From positions 1-46,723 of the forward strand of contig CAKZOB010000046.1 of NCBI GenBank assembly GCA_937135955.1: 46,723 bases of DNA, written 5' to 3'. How positions within the stretch are numbered: the first letter of the stretch is position 1; the number at the start of each line of letters is the position of its first letter. The notes under the pieces are model-generated. The model searched no databases. It was given only the letters and a program-made list of their open reading frames with translations, and was not told the origin of the DNA. The DNA is from an uncultured Anaerolineales bacterium (GTDB taxonomy: Bacteria; Chloroflexota; Anaerolineae; Aggregatilineales; Aggregatilineaceae). Below, one piece after another: positions 9,342-17,145 of this stretch. Both the position numbers and the translations under genes were made by a program.

Positions 9342-10287
9342 GGCGACCCTCTCGCGGAGCTTCCAGGCTGACGGTCAGTTCCAGGAAGATTTCTTCCAGC
9401 GTCACAGCCCAGGGGCGCATTTCCAGCAGAGGCAGCCCGGCGGCAACAATTGCCGCGGCTACGGCAGGGCGCACGTCGTCGTTTTGGTGCGTGCTGAGCA
9501 GGTACCCGTCGGCAGTCGCTTCCACACCGGTCACACCGCGCACGCCGGACAGCACGCGCGCGACATCAATGCCGGGCTGCGCTTTGCCCACCCGCACGTA
9601 CAGACGGCTGCGGCGGCTCAGACTGTCGCGCAGGTTGTCGGGCGTGTTCTCGGCGACAATGCGCCCCCGATCAATGATGATCACCCGGTCGCAGAGTTGT
9701 TCGGCCTCGGAGAGAATGTGCGTGCTCAGCAAGACGGTATGTGTCTGGCCGAGTTGACGGATCAGACGGCGCAGCTCCTGCACCTGGTGCGGGTCCAGTC
9801 CAATAGTCGGCTCGTCGAGAATGAGCACAGGGGGATCGTGCAAAATGGCTTGGGCCAGCCCCAGCCGCTGCTGCATGCCCTTGGACAGGCTGCGGATCAG
9901 CCGTCCGGCGCGTTCGCGCAGCCCCACCAGCTCCAGCACTTCGTCTATGCGCGTCCGCAGATGCTCGACATGGCGAAGCTGACCGAGGAACTTCAAATAG
10001 CCGCGCACAGTCATTTCGCGATAGAGGCGCACTGTCTCCGGCAGATAGCCGACATGCTGGCGGACAGCGAGCGAATCCTCCAGCACGTCGAAGCCCGCCA
10101 CGCGGGCGCGCCCAGCAGTAGGGGGCATGTAGCCGGTGAGAATGCGCATGGTGGTGGTCTTGCCCGCTCCATTCGGCCCCAGGAAGCCCACAATCTCGCC
10201 CTGATTGGCGGCGAAACTGATGTTGTCCAGGGCCAGGAAGCGCCCATAACGCTTGGTGAGGCTCTCTACCTCGATCATGCGGCTCAT
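9334..10287 (-). CDS. ABC transporter ATP-binding protein, GldA-like
   Basis: ATPase of 317 residues. Walker A is GPNGAGKTTT (37-46), signature LSKGMQQRLGLAQA (from 134), Walker B VLILDEPTIGLD (154-165), and the switch histidine is in LLSTHILSEAEQL. A C-terminal extension of about 80 residues (from 230) is the usual regulatory tail of CcmA/GldA-type subunits. It powers the adjacent permease. An internal ATG at codon 4 is an alternative start. It follows the guanylate kinase gene by 27 bases. Confidence 0.93.
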   Translation of the reverse strand: MSRMIEVESLTKRYGRFLALDNISFAANQGEIVGFLGPNGAGKTTTMRILTGYMPPTAGRARVAGFDVLEDSLAVRQHVGYLPETVRLYREMTVRGYLKFLGQLRHVEHLRTRIDEVLELVGLRERAGRLIRSLSKGMQQRLGLAQAILHDPPVLILDEPTIGLDPHQVQELRRLIRQLGQTHTVLLSTHILSEAEQLCDRVIIIDRGRIVAENTPDNLRDSLSRRSRLYVRVGKAQPGIDVARVLSGVRGVTGVEATADGYLLSTHQNDDVRPAVAAAIVAAGLPLLEMRPWAVTLEEIFLELTVSLEAPREGRHA

Positions 10288-10314
10288 CGCTCACTGGCTC
10301 CGAAAGGCAGGCGT

Positions 10315-11331
10315 TCAGGCTGGCGGCATGTGTGGTTGCAGCGGAGGAGCAGTGACAATATCCAGCAGAGCGCGTGAGAGTACCAGCTCATTGATGGAGC
10401 GCCACGTCCAGCCCTCGACCTGCGGCAGCGGGGCGCTGACCGGACACTTGAAGGTGTAGTAGAGAAACACGTCGTAGGGAAGGGCGGCCAGTGCCGTATG
10501 GTGTGGGGCGCTTTCTGGGAAGCGGTCGTCGAGAATGGCCTCCACAGTCACAGTCGTGCCGAAGAAGGCTTCCAGGTGCTGGCTCAGATGGTCGGCAGGG
10601 CTGCGGTCGCCAGGCACTGGGAGCGGGAATGTGGGAAGCGTGATTTCCGGCACATGCTCGGATATCAGGATGTGCTCTCCGTGTACAAGCAATGCCGACA
10701 CTGCACAGTGGAAGCGTGGCCGCGAGAGCACCTGGACATCTCCCGCCGCTACTCCGCGCCGCCGGACGCGCTCGCTGATGATGATCTGTCGCAAGTGCTC
10801 GGCGGCTGGCTCGACAACGTCGTTGATCACCAGATAGTCGCAGAAGCGCGCGTAGGCCATTTCGAAGCGAGCACGGGTCAGGCGCGCCGTCAGTTCCCGG
10901 TCGGAGACGTTACCGCGCATCCGGATGCGCTCGGCCAGCACGTCCATGCTGGAGGGCGACACGAAAATGAGCACAGTGTTGTCTGGGTAATCGGCGCGGA
11001 TGTCCAGCGCTCCCAGGCACTCGATGTCCGCGATCAGGTCCTGGTCAGTGGCAAACGCTCTTTCGAGAGTTTGGCGCGGCGTTCCGTACCAATCACCCTG
11101 GTGCACATTCTTGTATTCGACAAGTTCGTCGCGCGCGATCAGGCGTTGAAACTCGTCGTGCGACACGAAAAGGTGCTCTCTGTGTTGCTGTTCACCAGGG
11201 CGCATGGCGCGGGTGGTGGCGGTGGCCAATTGGGGCAGGTCGTCGAAGTGCGGTTGCACACGGCGCATCAGGGTATTCTTGCCTGCGCCGGAAGGGCCGA
11301 CCAGGATGAAGAGCAGTCCGTCATTGGGCAT
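10315..11331 (-). CDS. gmk: Guanylate kinase fused to a C-terminal degenerate Nudix-like domain
   Basis: Protein of 338 residues; normal guanylate kinases have about 190-210. Residues 1-190 are a guanylate kinase (GMP + ATP to GDP + ADP): P-loop GPSGAGKNT (12-20), TTRAMRPGE, and YGTPRQTLERAF in the GMP-binding region. The P-loop residue after lysine is Asn rather than Ser/Thr. The extra 135 residues (about 202-338) have a Nudix-like order of strands, with HCAVSALLVHGEHILISE at the start and EGWTWRSINELV near the end, but the Nudix box glutamates are absent, so hydrolase activity is unlikely. The ATG at 11331 has GAGG six bases upstream and is preferred over a TTG four codons earlier. Confidence 0.85.
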   Translation of the reverse strand: MPNDGLLFILVGPSGAGKNTLMRRVQPHFDDLPQLATATTRAMRPGEQQHREHLFVSHDEFQRLIARDELVEYKNVHQGDWYGTPRQTLERAFATDQDLIADIECLGALDIRADYPDNTVLIFVSPSSMDVLAERIRMRGNVSDRELTARLTRARFEMAYARFCDYLVINDVVEPAAEHLRQIIISERVRRRGVAAGDVQVLSRPRFHCAVSALLVHGEHILISEHVPEITLPTFPLPVPGDRSPADHLSQHLEAFFGTTVTVEAILDDRFPESAPHHTALAALPYDVFLYYTFKCPVSAPLPQVEGWTWRSINELVLSRALLDIVTAPPLQPHMPPA

Positions 11332-11408
11332 AGCGATCCTCAACCGCAGGAGATAGAGCCATCAGGATGCTGCAAGTGTAACATGGCTTTGGCAGTTCCT
11401 CACAAACA

Positions 11409-11437
11409 GGGGGAGACTTCACCGGGAAGCCTCCCCC
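11409..11437 (-). terminator. Hairpin terminator after the pilin-adhesin gene
   Basis: Arms GGGGGAGACTTC (11409-11420) and GAAGCCTCCCCC (11426-11437) pair over 12 positions with one mismatch and a 5-base loop. It lies 34 bases beyond the stop at 11471 on the minus strand. The following TGTTTGTG is only a weak U-tract. Confidence 0.6.
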
Positions 11438-11470
11438 CTTGCTACAGCCGCGCGACCAGAGGCAGAGCGC

Positions 11471-14400
11471 CTAGTCCGCTACGACGATGTCGTCAATGTA
11501 CCAGCCGTCGCTCACGCTGGTGTTGACACGCGCGTCGAGGCGGAAGCGGATGTTGATCTGACGGCCAACATAGGCGCTCAGGTCAATGAAGCGCTTGGTC
11601 CAGGTGGTATCCGTGCCGGAGGCCGACCAGACGGTTGTCCAGGTGAAACCCTCGTCGGTGGAGACCTCGACGTAGACCCAATCGCCGCTGCCCAACTTGC
11701 GAGTGTCCCAGAAGGTCAGAGCGGGGTTGCCTCTGGCAGGCATGATGATCATACCTTCCAGCGTGGTGGACATGTCGCTGAGGTGCGCATAGTTGATCGA
11801 ACTACCGATGCTGTCGTGGAAGACACGCCCCTGGAAGCCGAAGTCTACCTGCACGCGGGCATCTCCTGTGGCGTCGTAGTATTCCACGATGATGGTGTGG
11901 AAACCTGCGTTCAGAGTGATCGAGCCGGTGGTCGGATTGGACGATGAAGTCCAACCACGGTCGCCCCAGTAGGCCGCCGTCCATGTCCAGCCATTGGGAT
12001 AGTTGGGATCAGTGTCGGGATCGCGGGGTGGGTCTACGATGACGCGAATGCCGTCGTCGGAACGCGCCTCGATGTATAGCTGCGTGTTGTCGTTAGCAAT
12101 GCTGATCTGTCGTGTCCAGCGCACGATGAAGTAGTTACTGCTTGGCAGCGTGGGGTCGCCTGGATTGTCAGGCGCGGGACGACCAGAACCCCAGTTGAAG
12201 TTGATCTCCGGCTCGTTGAGCTTGGTGAACCGATATTCGCCGGAGTCTATGCGGCGGTTTTGGTTGGTGTCGGCGTAATATTTGCCTGTCCAGCCGCCAG
12301 GCCCCAACGCGCTACCGCTGCCAATCATGCGGAACAGAGGCACACGGTTCCACGTGCCGTCGAAGACCCAGTAGTTGTTGTCGAACTCGACGTTTTCGCT
12401 GAAGGGCAGCGGGTGCAGCGGCTCGATGCCGTTGCGATCCACGAGCGAAACGTCATCAAGCCACCAGCCCTCCGCCACGCTAGAACTGTTGGCCGCGTAG
12501 AGGCGGAAGCGCAGGCGGATCACTCTGTTCGGATAGCTGCTGGTGGGAATGTACGGACGCAAGTCAACCTGACGGCGATTCCAGGACAGAGTAGTGGTGT
12601 AGACCTTGCGCGCCTGGCTGAAGTCGCTCCAGCCCTGCCAGGTGAGGCCGCCATTGTCGGACACATTGACCTCGACCAGGGCGTAGTCGCGATAGTTGAG
12701 GTTGAAGGCTTCCCAGTAATACAGAGTCGGCTTGACTGTGCCCGCCAGGTTGACAATGCCCTTCAGTTCGAGGATGGCATTGGACTGATGCAGATAGTTG
12801 GTGCCCACGCTGTCGGAGAAGGCTTTGCTCTGGCGCGCGTTCTCGGTGGAGATGCTCCACGTGCCGCCGGCGTACCAGTTGCCATCTCCAGCTTCGAAGT
12901 TGTCGCTGAAACCGACGGTGCGCACTGGCTCGTTGCGTTCCTGGAAGCAGATATTGTCCAGCCACCAGCCATCGTCTACTGTGGAACCGACGGTAGCATC
13001 GAGGCGGAAACGCACGTTGATGGCCTGGCCCTTATAGGCTCGCAGGCTGATCACCTCGCGTGTCCAGGACAGGACGGTATTGTAGCCGCCGTCGTTGACA
13101 GCAGAGCTTGAGTAACTGATAGGCAGGCCGTCGTACAGGAAGCGCCAGACCTGCTGCCAGGTTTCACCGCCGTCGGTGGACACTTCCACGTAGAGGTTGT
13201 CGCTGTAAGCCACATCCCACTGATGCCAGAAGACCATCTCAGGATCGGTGCTGGTGAGCAGATTGAGCTTGGGTGCCAGTTGCAGCATGCTGTTGGAAGC
13301 GTCAGCATAGTTGGCTGCAGGACTGTCTGACCAGAAGCTGGAACCTTTGTAGGGCCGAATGGTCTGCGGCTGATTGGGGTTGTAGTCGAAGCCATTGACG
13401 ACCGTCCAGGAACCACCAGCGATCCAGCTTCCGCCTCCTCCTTCCATGCCATCGCACCAGTTGGGGTAGATGAAGGCGCTGGGTTCGTTACGAATGGCAA
13501 ACTGATCGATCCACCAACCGTCGGCCACGCGACTATCGCTGCGCGCATCGAGCCGGAAGCGGAAGTAGATCTGTTGGCCAACGTAGCTGCTAAGTGAGAT
13601 GATCACTTGCTCCCAGGCTGCGTTGATGGCGCGGCGAGCCAGGTAAGTGCCACTGGGCAGGGCCGTCCAGGTCTGGCGATCGGCAGATACCTCGACATAG
13701 ATGGCATCTTCGTAGGTCAGATTGTAGCGGTGCCAGAAGACGATCTCCGGCATGGTCACTGCGGGATCGGCCAGGTCAATGACGCCGTCGAGTTCCAGCG
13801 TGCTGTTGGTGCCATGCGTATAGGTGGTTCCAGGGCTGTCCGACCAAGCCAGCGAGCCGGTATAGGCGGTTTCGTTGCTGCGCGCCCAGGTGCCACTGGG
13901 ATACCAGTGAGAGATGCCTTCCATGTCGTCTTCGAAGCCTACGGTGTAGCGGCGCAGCACGTTGTTCTGCACGGAGATATTGTCAATCCACCAGCCGTCG
14001 GCGGTGCCACTGGCCGTCGAAGCGTCGAGCACGAAACGTAGCTCGATCACCTTGTTCTTGAAGCTGCGCCCGCCGAAGTTGGTCAGGTCGAACACCTGAC
14101 GCATCCAGGTGAGGTCGGTGCTGTTGAAGTGGACGGTGACATCCACCCAGTCGGTGGTACCGGCCTCGCGGATGCCTACCCTGGCGTAGGTGCCGCTTGC
14201 CAGGTTGTAGCGATCGTAGAACTCCAGTTGCGGGTTGGGCGCACCAATCAGGTTGATCGTGCCGCGCAGGGTCAGGATGCAGTAGGAGCCGGAATCGTAG
14301 TAACGGCCAGGGCTATCCGACCAAGCGCTGGGCGGGCTGAAGTAGGCTTCGTTGGAGAGCGCCCAGCCGCAGTTACCGCGGTCCAACTCGATCTGCTCGG

Positions 14401-15802
14401 CCAGTTGTAGATAAAGCTGAGCCGCACCACTTGTGTCCACCCATTCGACGACGATCTGATGCAGACCAGTTGATGGGGGCGTATAAGCGCGCTCGAACCA
14501 GGTGGTGTCAACCGAACTGGTCCAGGTGGCTGGATCGCCGATCTTGGGCACGTCTTTGTCTACAGCGATCTGCCCATTTACCCAGACGCGCACGCCGGTA
14601 TCGCGCGAGATGCGGAAGACGTAGGGCTTGTTCTCCAGATAGACAGTGGCCTTGAAGCGAGCGTAGAAGTTCTCCTGCAGACTGGGTATAGCGGGGTTAG
14701 GTTTAACACCGCTGGCGAAATACAGGTTCAGAGAGGCGTAGGTCGTAGTCCAGACACCGGTGCCGTCGGCCATGGCGGTCATGTCGTTGCGCCAGCCGTA
14801 GGTGCTGTAGTTCCAGTATTCGGCGTTCCAGGTGGCGCTGGCCAGCGGATCGGCGGTATCCAGCAGGAAGACATGCAACAGCGCTGAGCCAGATTCGTCT
14901 ACGAACTCGACTACCACCTGGTGGGTGCCCGCTGTAGCGGTGAACTTGCGGTCGAACCAGGTCTCCTTGATCTGATCCTGGCTCCACTGTACCCAGGTGG
15001 CCGGGGCACCCACATTAGGGACGTCCTTGTCCACCACGAGCTGACCGCCTACCCAGATGCGCACGCCGTTGTTGCGCTGAATACGGAAGGTGTATTCTCT
15101 GTTCTGCAGCGTGACGGTTGTCTTGAAGCGGGCGTAGAAGTTCTCGCTGGTGCCGGGATTCGGCTTCACGCCGGATGCGTAGTAGAAGTTCAACTCTGGC
15201 AGCGTAGTACGGTAGACGCCCGTGCCGTCCGGCATGGTGCTCATGTTGTCGCGCCAGGTGGTGTAGTTCCAGTACTCCGCCTGCCAGGGGTTGGTGATCA
15301 GGTCCTTAAAATCGCGTTCGAAGGTGTCCGGATTCTCGCCCGTGTCGTCAAAGGGGTAACCCCATTCGGCATCAGTTGGCGTCGGGCTGGGGCCTTGAGT
15401 TGGGGTATTGGTCGGCAAAGGCGAAGGCGTGATGTCGGTTGGCGTGGGCGAGGGGCCAGGCGTGCGAGTAGCAGTAGGCGGAGCAGGGGTGTTGGTGATC
15501 AGGCCGGGGTTTTCGGGCGTATAGGAGGCAACAGCGGCCACCTGAGTCCAGAATTCGTCGGCAGACAGCGTGTCGCGCGGCTCGATGGTGCCACCCAGCA
15601 GGTTATAGACTGTGTTGCTAAAGACGTTGCCAACTGCCGGGCCGGTGATGGTCAGCACAGCGACCAGAGCAAAGACGACCAGTAGCAGGATAAGTACGTA
15701 TTCGATCAGCGCCTGGCCGCGCGACTTCGGCACAACGCGGCGAGCACTGCGCCAGCCCATCCGTCCCTGGCGTTTTTTCAGGTTGGCAAGAGGGTCAAAC
15801 AT
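11471..15802 (-). CDS. Giant Flp (type IVb) pilin-like adhesin with PA14 and jelly-roll domains
   Basis: Protein of 1443 residues. The N-terminus is a type IVb prepilin: basic leader, cleavage site G29/Q30, then ALIEYVLILLLVVFALVAV with Glu at +5 and Tyr at +6 and a GPAVGNVF tail, as in Chloroflexota Flp pilins. A Pro/Thr-rich stalk follows (about 100-145). Two PA14 sugar-binding-type domains occupy about 175-309 and 324-466. Five MAM/M6-like jelly-roll modules follow, each closing with a WWID/WYID motif (near 600, 764, 945, 1110, 1435). A third PA14 (about 1170-1322) sits inside the fifth module. There is no C-terminal anchor. Probable role: pilus-incorporated or membrane-held adhesin. The ATG at 15802 has a strong GGAGG and is chosen over an ATG at 15859. 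Confidence 0.85.
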   Translation of the reverse strand: MFDPLANLKKRQGRMGWRSARRVVPKSRGQALIEYVLILLLVVFALVAVLTITGPAVGNVFSNTVYNLLGGTIEPRDTLSADEFWTQVAAVASYTPENPGLITNTPAPPTATRTPGPSPTPTDITPSPLPTNTPTQGPSPTPTDAEWGYPFDDTGENPDTFERDFKDLITNPWQAEYWNYTTWRDNMSTMPDGTGVYRTTLPELNFYYASGVKPNPGTSENFYARFKTTVTLQNREYTFRIQRNNGVRIWVGGQLVVDKDVPNVGAPATWVQWSQDQIKETWFDRKFTATAGTHQVVVEFVDESGSALLHVFLLDTADPLASATWNAEYWNYSTYGWRNDMTAMADGTGVWTTTYASLNLYFASGVKPNPAIPSLQENFYARFKATVYLENKPYVFRISRDTGVRVWVNGQIAVDKDVPKIGDPATWTSSVDTTWFERAYTPPSTGLHQIVVEWVDTSGAAQLYLQLAEQIELDRGNCGWALSNEAYFSPPSAWSDSPGRYYDSGSYCILTLRGTINLIGAPNPQLEFYDRYNLASGTYARVGIREAGTTDWVDVTVHFNSTDLTWMRQVFDLTNFGGRSFKNKVIELRFVLDASTASGTADGWWIDNISVQNNVLRRYTVGFEDDMEGISHWYPSGTWARSNETAYTGSLAWSDSPGTTYTHGTNSTLELDGVIDLADPAVTMPEIVFWHRYNLTYEDAIYVEVSADRQTWTALPSGTYLARRAINAAWEQVIISLSSYVGQQIYFRFRLDARSDSRVADGWWIDQFAIRNEPSAFIYPNWCDGMEGGGGSWIAGGSWTVVNGFDYNPNQPQTIRPYKGSSFWSDSPAANYADASNSMLQLAPKLNLLTSTDPEMVFWHQWDVAYSDNLYVEVSTDGGETWQQVWRFLYDGLPISYSSSAVNDGGYNTVLSWTREVISLRAYKGQAINVRFRLDATVGSTVDDGWWLDNICFQERNEPVRTVGFSDNFEAGDGNWYAGGTWSISTENARQSKAFSDSVGTNYLHQSNAILELKGIVNLAGTVKPTLYYWEAFNLNYRDYALVEVNVSDNGGLTWQGWSDFSQARKVYTTTLSWNRRQVDLRPYIPTSSYPNRVIRLRFRLYAANSSSVAEGWWLDDVSLVDRNGIEPLHPLPFSENVEFDNNYWVFDGTWNRVPLFRMIGSGSALGPGGWTGKYYADTNQNRRIDSGEYRFTKLNEPEINFNWGSGRPAPDNPGDPTLPSSNYFIVRWTRQISIANDNTQLYIEARSDDGIRVIVDPPRDPDTDPNYPNGWTWTAAYWGDRGWTSSSNPTTGSITLNAGFHTIIVEYYDATGDARVQVDFGFQGRVFHDSIGSSINYAHLSDMSTTLEGMIIMPARGNPALTFWDTRKLGSGDWVYVEVSTDEGFTWTTVWSASGTDTTWTKRFIDLSAYVGRQINIRFRLDARVNTSVSDGWYIDDIVVAD

Positions 15803-16147
15803 CGGACGTTTTCCTCCTGAACCGTCTTTGCAACGCGCCCGACTGCTTGTCTCAGTCATCCTTGAGCGGAACGCACGTCGCTACAGGCCTGTTACTCCTA
15901 TCTGTTATAGTACCTGAGTCTGCCTTTTGAGGGGATGCGGTTTTGTAGAAGAGTTGTCGGAAATCATTTACAAATAATATGGCACCGATGCTTCTCATCA
16001 CTGGTCGGGAAAGGCGGCTCGTGCTAGGCTGATAGCGGATCACAGTGCACCGGCATGTTGACGCAAAATACCAGGGGAGAGCACCGGTCGAGTTGATCTG
16101 CTGAAATTTCAACGATTAGTCTATTTGGAGAAAGGTAGAGCACATCT
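15803..16147. other. Divergent intergenic region between the pilin-adhesin and folD
   Basis: This 345-base AT-richer stretch must hold promoters for both directions. It contains the adhesin ribosome site (GGAGGA on the minus strand, about 15812-15817), a candidate minus-strand -10 (15904-15909) and a perfect 10-bp palindrome TGAAATTTCA (16102-16111) 36 bases before folD. The folD ribosome site is GGAGAAAGG just upstream of the ATG. No open frame here looks like a gene. Confidence 0.7.
15904..15931 (-). promoter_or_regulatory. Possible promoter for the pilin-adhesin gene
   Basis: On the minus strand TATAAC (15909-15904, 5 of 6 matches to TATAAT) lies 16 bases after a poor -35 (CTCAAA, 15931-15926). 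The predicted transcript would have a leader of about 95 bases before the ATG at 15802. Confidence 0.3.
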
Positions 16148-17035
16148 ATGACCGCCAAGATAATTGACGGAAATGCAGTGGCTCAACGGATGCGGGCCGA
16201 GATCGCCCAGGCGGTGGCCGACATGAAGGCCAAACACGGCATTGTGCCAGGGTTGGCGACCGTGTTAATCGGCGATAACCCGGCATCGCACAGTTATGTG
16301 CGCATGAAGCGCAAGGCGTGCGCCGAGGCGGGCATTGAGTCGTTTCCGCATGAACTGCCGGGCAATGCCAGCCAGGAGGAGGTTGAGGCGCTGGTACGAC
16401 GACTCAACGAAGACCCGCGCGTGCATGGCATTCTGGTGCAGTTGCCGCTGCCCCGCCACCTGGATGAGGAGCGCATTCTCAGTCTGATCAGCCTCACCAA
16501 AGATGTAGACGGCTTCCACCCGGTCAACATCGGGCGGCTGGCCATGAAAGGGCGCGAGCCATTGTTTATCCCTTGCACGCCACACGGGGCGATCGTCTTA
16601 CTGGAAGAGGCGGGGGCGCAGTTCGAGGGGGCAAACGCGGTGGTGCTGGGCCGCAGCAACATCGTGGGCTTGCCCGCGGCCATGTTGCTGATTCACCGCA
16701 ACGCGACCGTTACCGTGTGCCACAGCCGCACCAGAGACCTGCCCGCCGTTTGCCGTCAGGCCGATATCCTCATCGCGGCGGTAGGTCGCCCGGAAATGGT
16801 GCGCGCTGACTGGGTGAAACCTGGTGCCTATGTCATTGACGTTGGCTCGAACAAAGTAGACGATCCCGCGAGCGAGAAGGGCTATCGCTGGGTGGGCGAC
16901 GTGGCCTTCGATGAGGTCAAAGAAGTTGCGGGGGCGATCACACCGTCACCGGGCGGAGTTGGCCCGATGACTATCACCATGTTACTCAAGAACACCCTGC
17001 GTGGGGCCGAGCTGGCCATCTCCGGCGCGGTGTAA
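16148..17035 (+). CDS. folD: Bifunctional methylene-THF dehydrogenase/methenyl-THF cyclohydrolase
   Basis: Cytosolic one-carbon enzyme of 295 residues, standard FolD length. It interconverts methylene-, methenyl- and 10-formyl-tetrahydrofolate using NADP(H). Signatures are YVRMKRKACAEAGI with the catalytic Tyr and Lys, GILVQLPLPRH, KDVDGFHPVNIGRL, the dinucleotide-site loop GRSNIVGLPAAMLL and the closing PSPGGVGPMTITMLL. It is the first plus-strand gene of the right-hand island. Purine breakdown can release formyl or formimino one-carbon units, so its position may be meaningful, but FolD is also a housekeeping enzyme. Confidence 0.96.
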   Translation: MTAKIIDGNAVAQRMRAEIAQAVADMKAKHGIVPGLATVLIGDNPASHSYVRMKRKACAEAGIESFPHELPGNASQEEVEALVRRLNEDPRVHGILVQLPLPRHLDEERILSLISLTKDVDGFHPVNIGRLAMKGREPLFIPCTPHGAIVLLEEAGAQFEGANAVVLGRSNIVGLPAAMLLIHRNATVTVCHSRTRDLPAVCRQADILIAAVGRPEMVRADWVKPGAYVIDVGSNKVDDPASEKGYRWVGDVAFDEVKEVAGAITPSPGGVGPMTITMLLKNTLRGAELAISGAV

Positions 17036-17066
17036 GGGATGTGCGTAGCGATGTAAATTGCCATTA

Positions 17067-17111
17067 GGGCGTGTGCGGCAACGATGTGGTAGAGCACTAG
17101 GGCACACGCCC
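17067..17111 (+). repeat. Inverted repeat in the leader of the 8-oxoguanine deaminase-like gene
   Basis: GGGCGTGTGC (17067-17076) and GCACACGCCC (17102-17111) are perfectly complementary over 10 bp with a 25-base loop. It lies 31 bases after the folD stop and 34 bases before the next ATG. There is no U-tract, so a factor-independent terminator is doubtful; a leader RNA structure or protein site is possible. Confidence 0.55.
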
Positions 17112-17131
17112 ATACTTGTACCATACTTGTA
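17110..17131 (+). repeat. Perfect 11-bp tandem duplication upstream of a purine deaminase gene
   Basis: CCATACTTGTA occurs twice back-to-back (17110-17120 and 17121-17131). The spacing equals one DNA turn. The pair ends 14 bases before the ATG at 17146, next to the ribosome site GAGG. Such a pair can serve as adjacent protein sites; no regulator is identified. Confidence 0.6.
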
Positions 17132-17145
17132 TTTGAGGAAAAACG

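Noticed and set aside
15980-15994. Sigma-54-like sequence beginning TGGCAC upstream of folD
   Set aside because: The -24 part matches but the -12 element (TTGC) is not at the required spacing.
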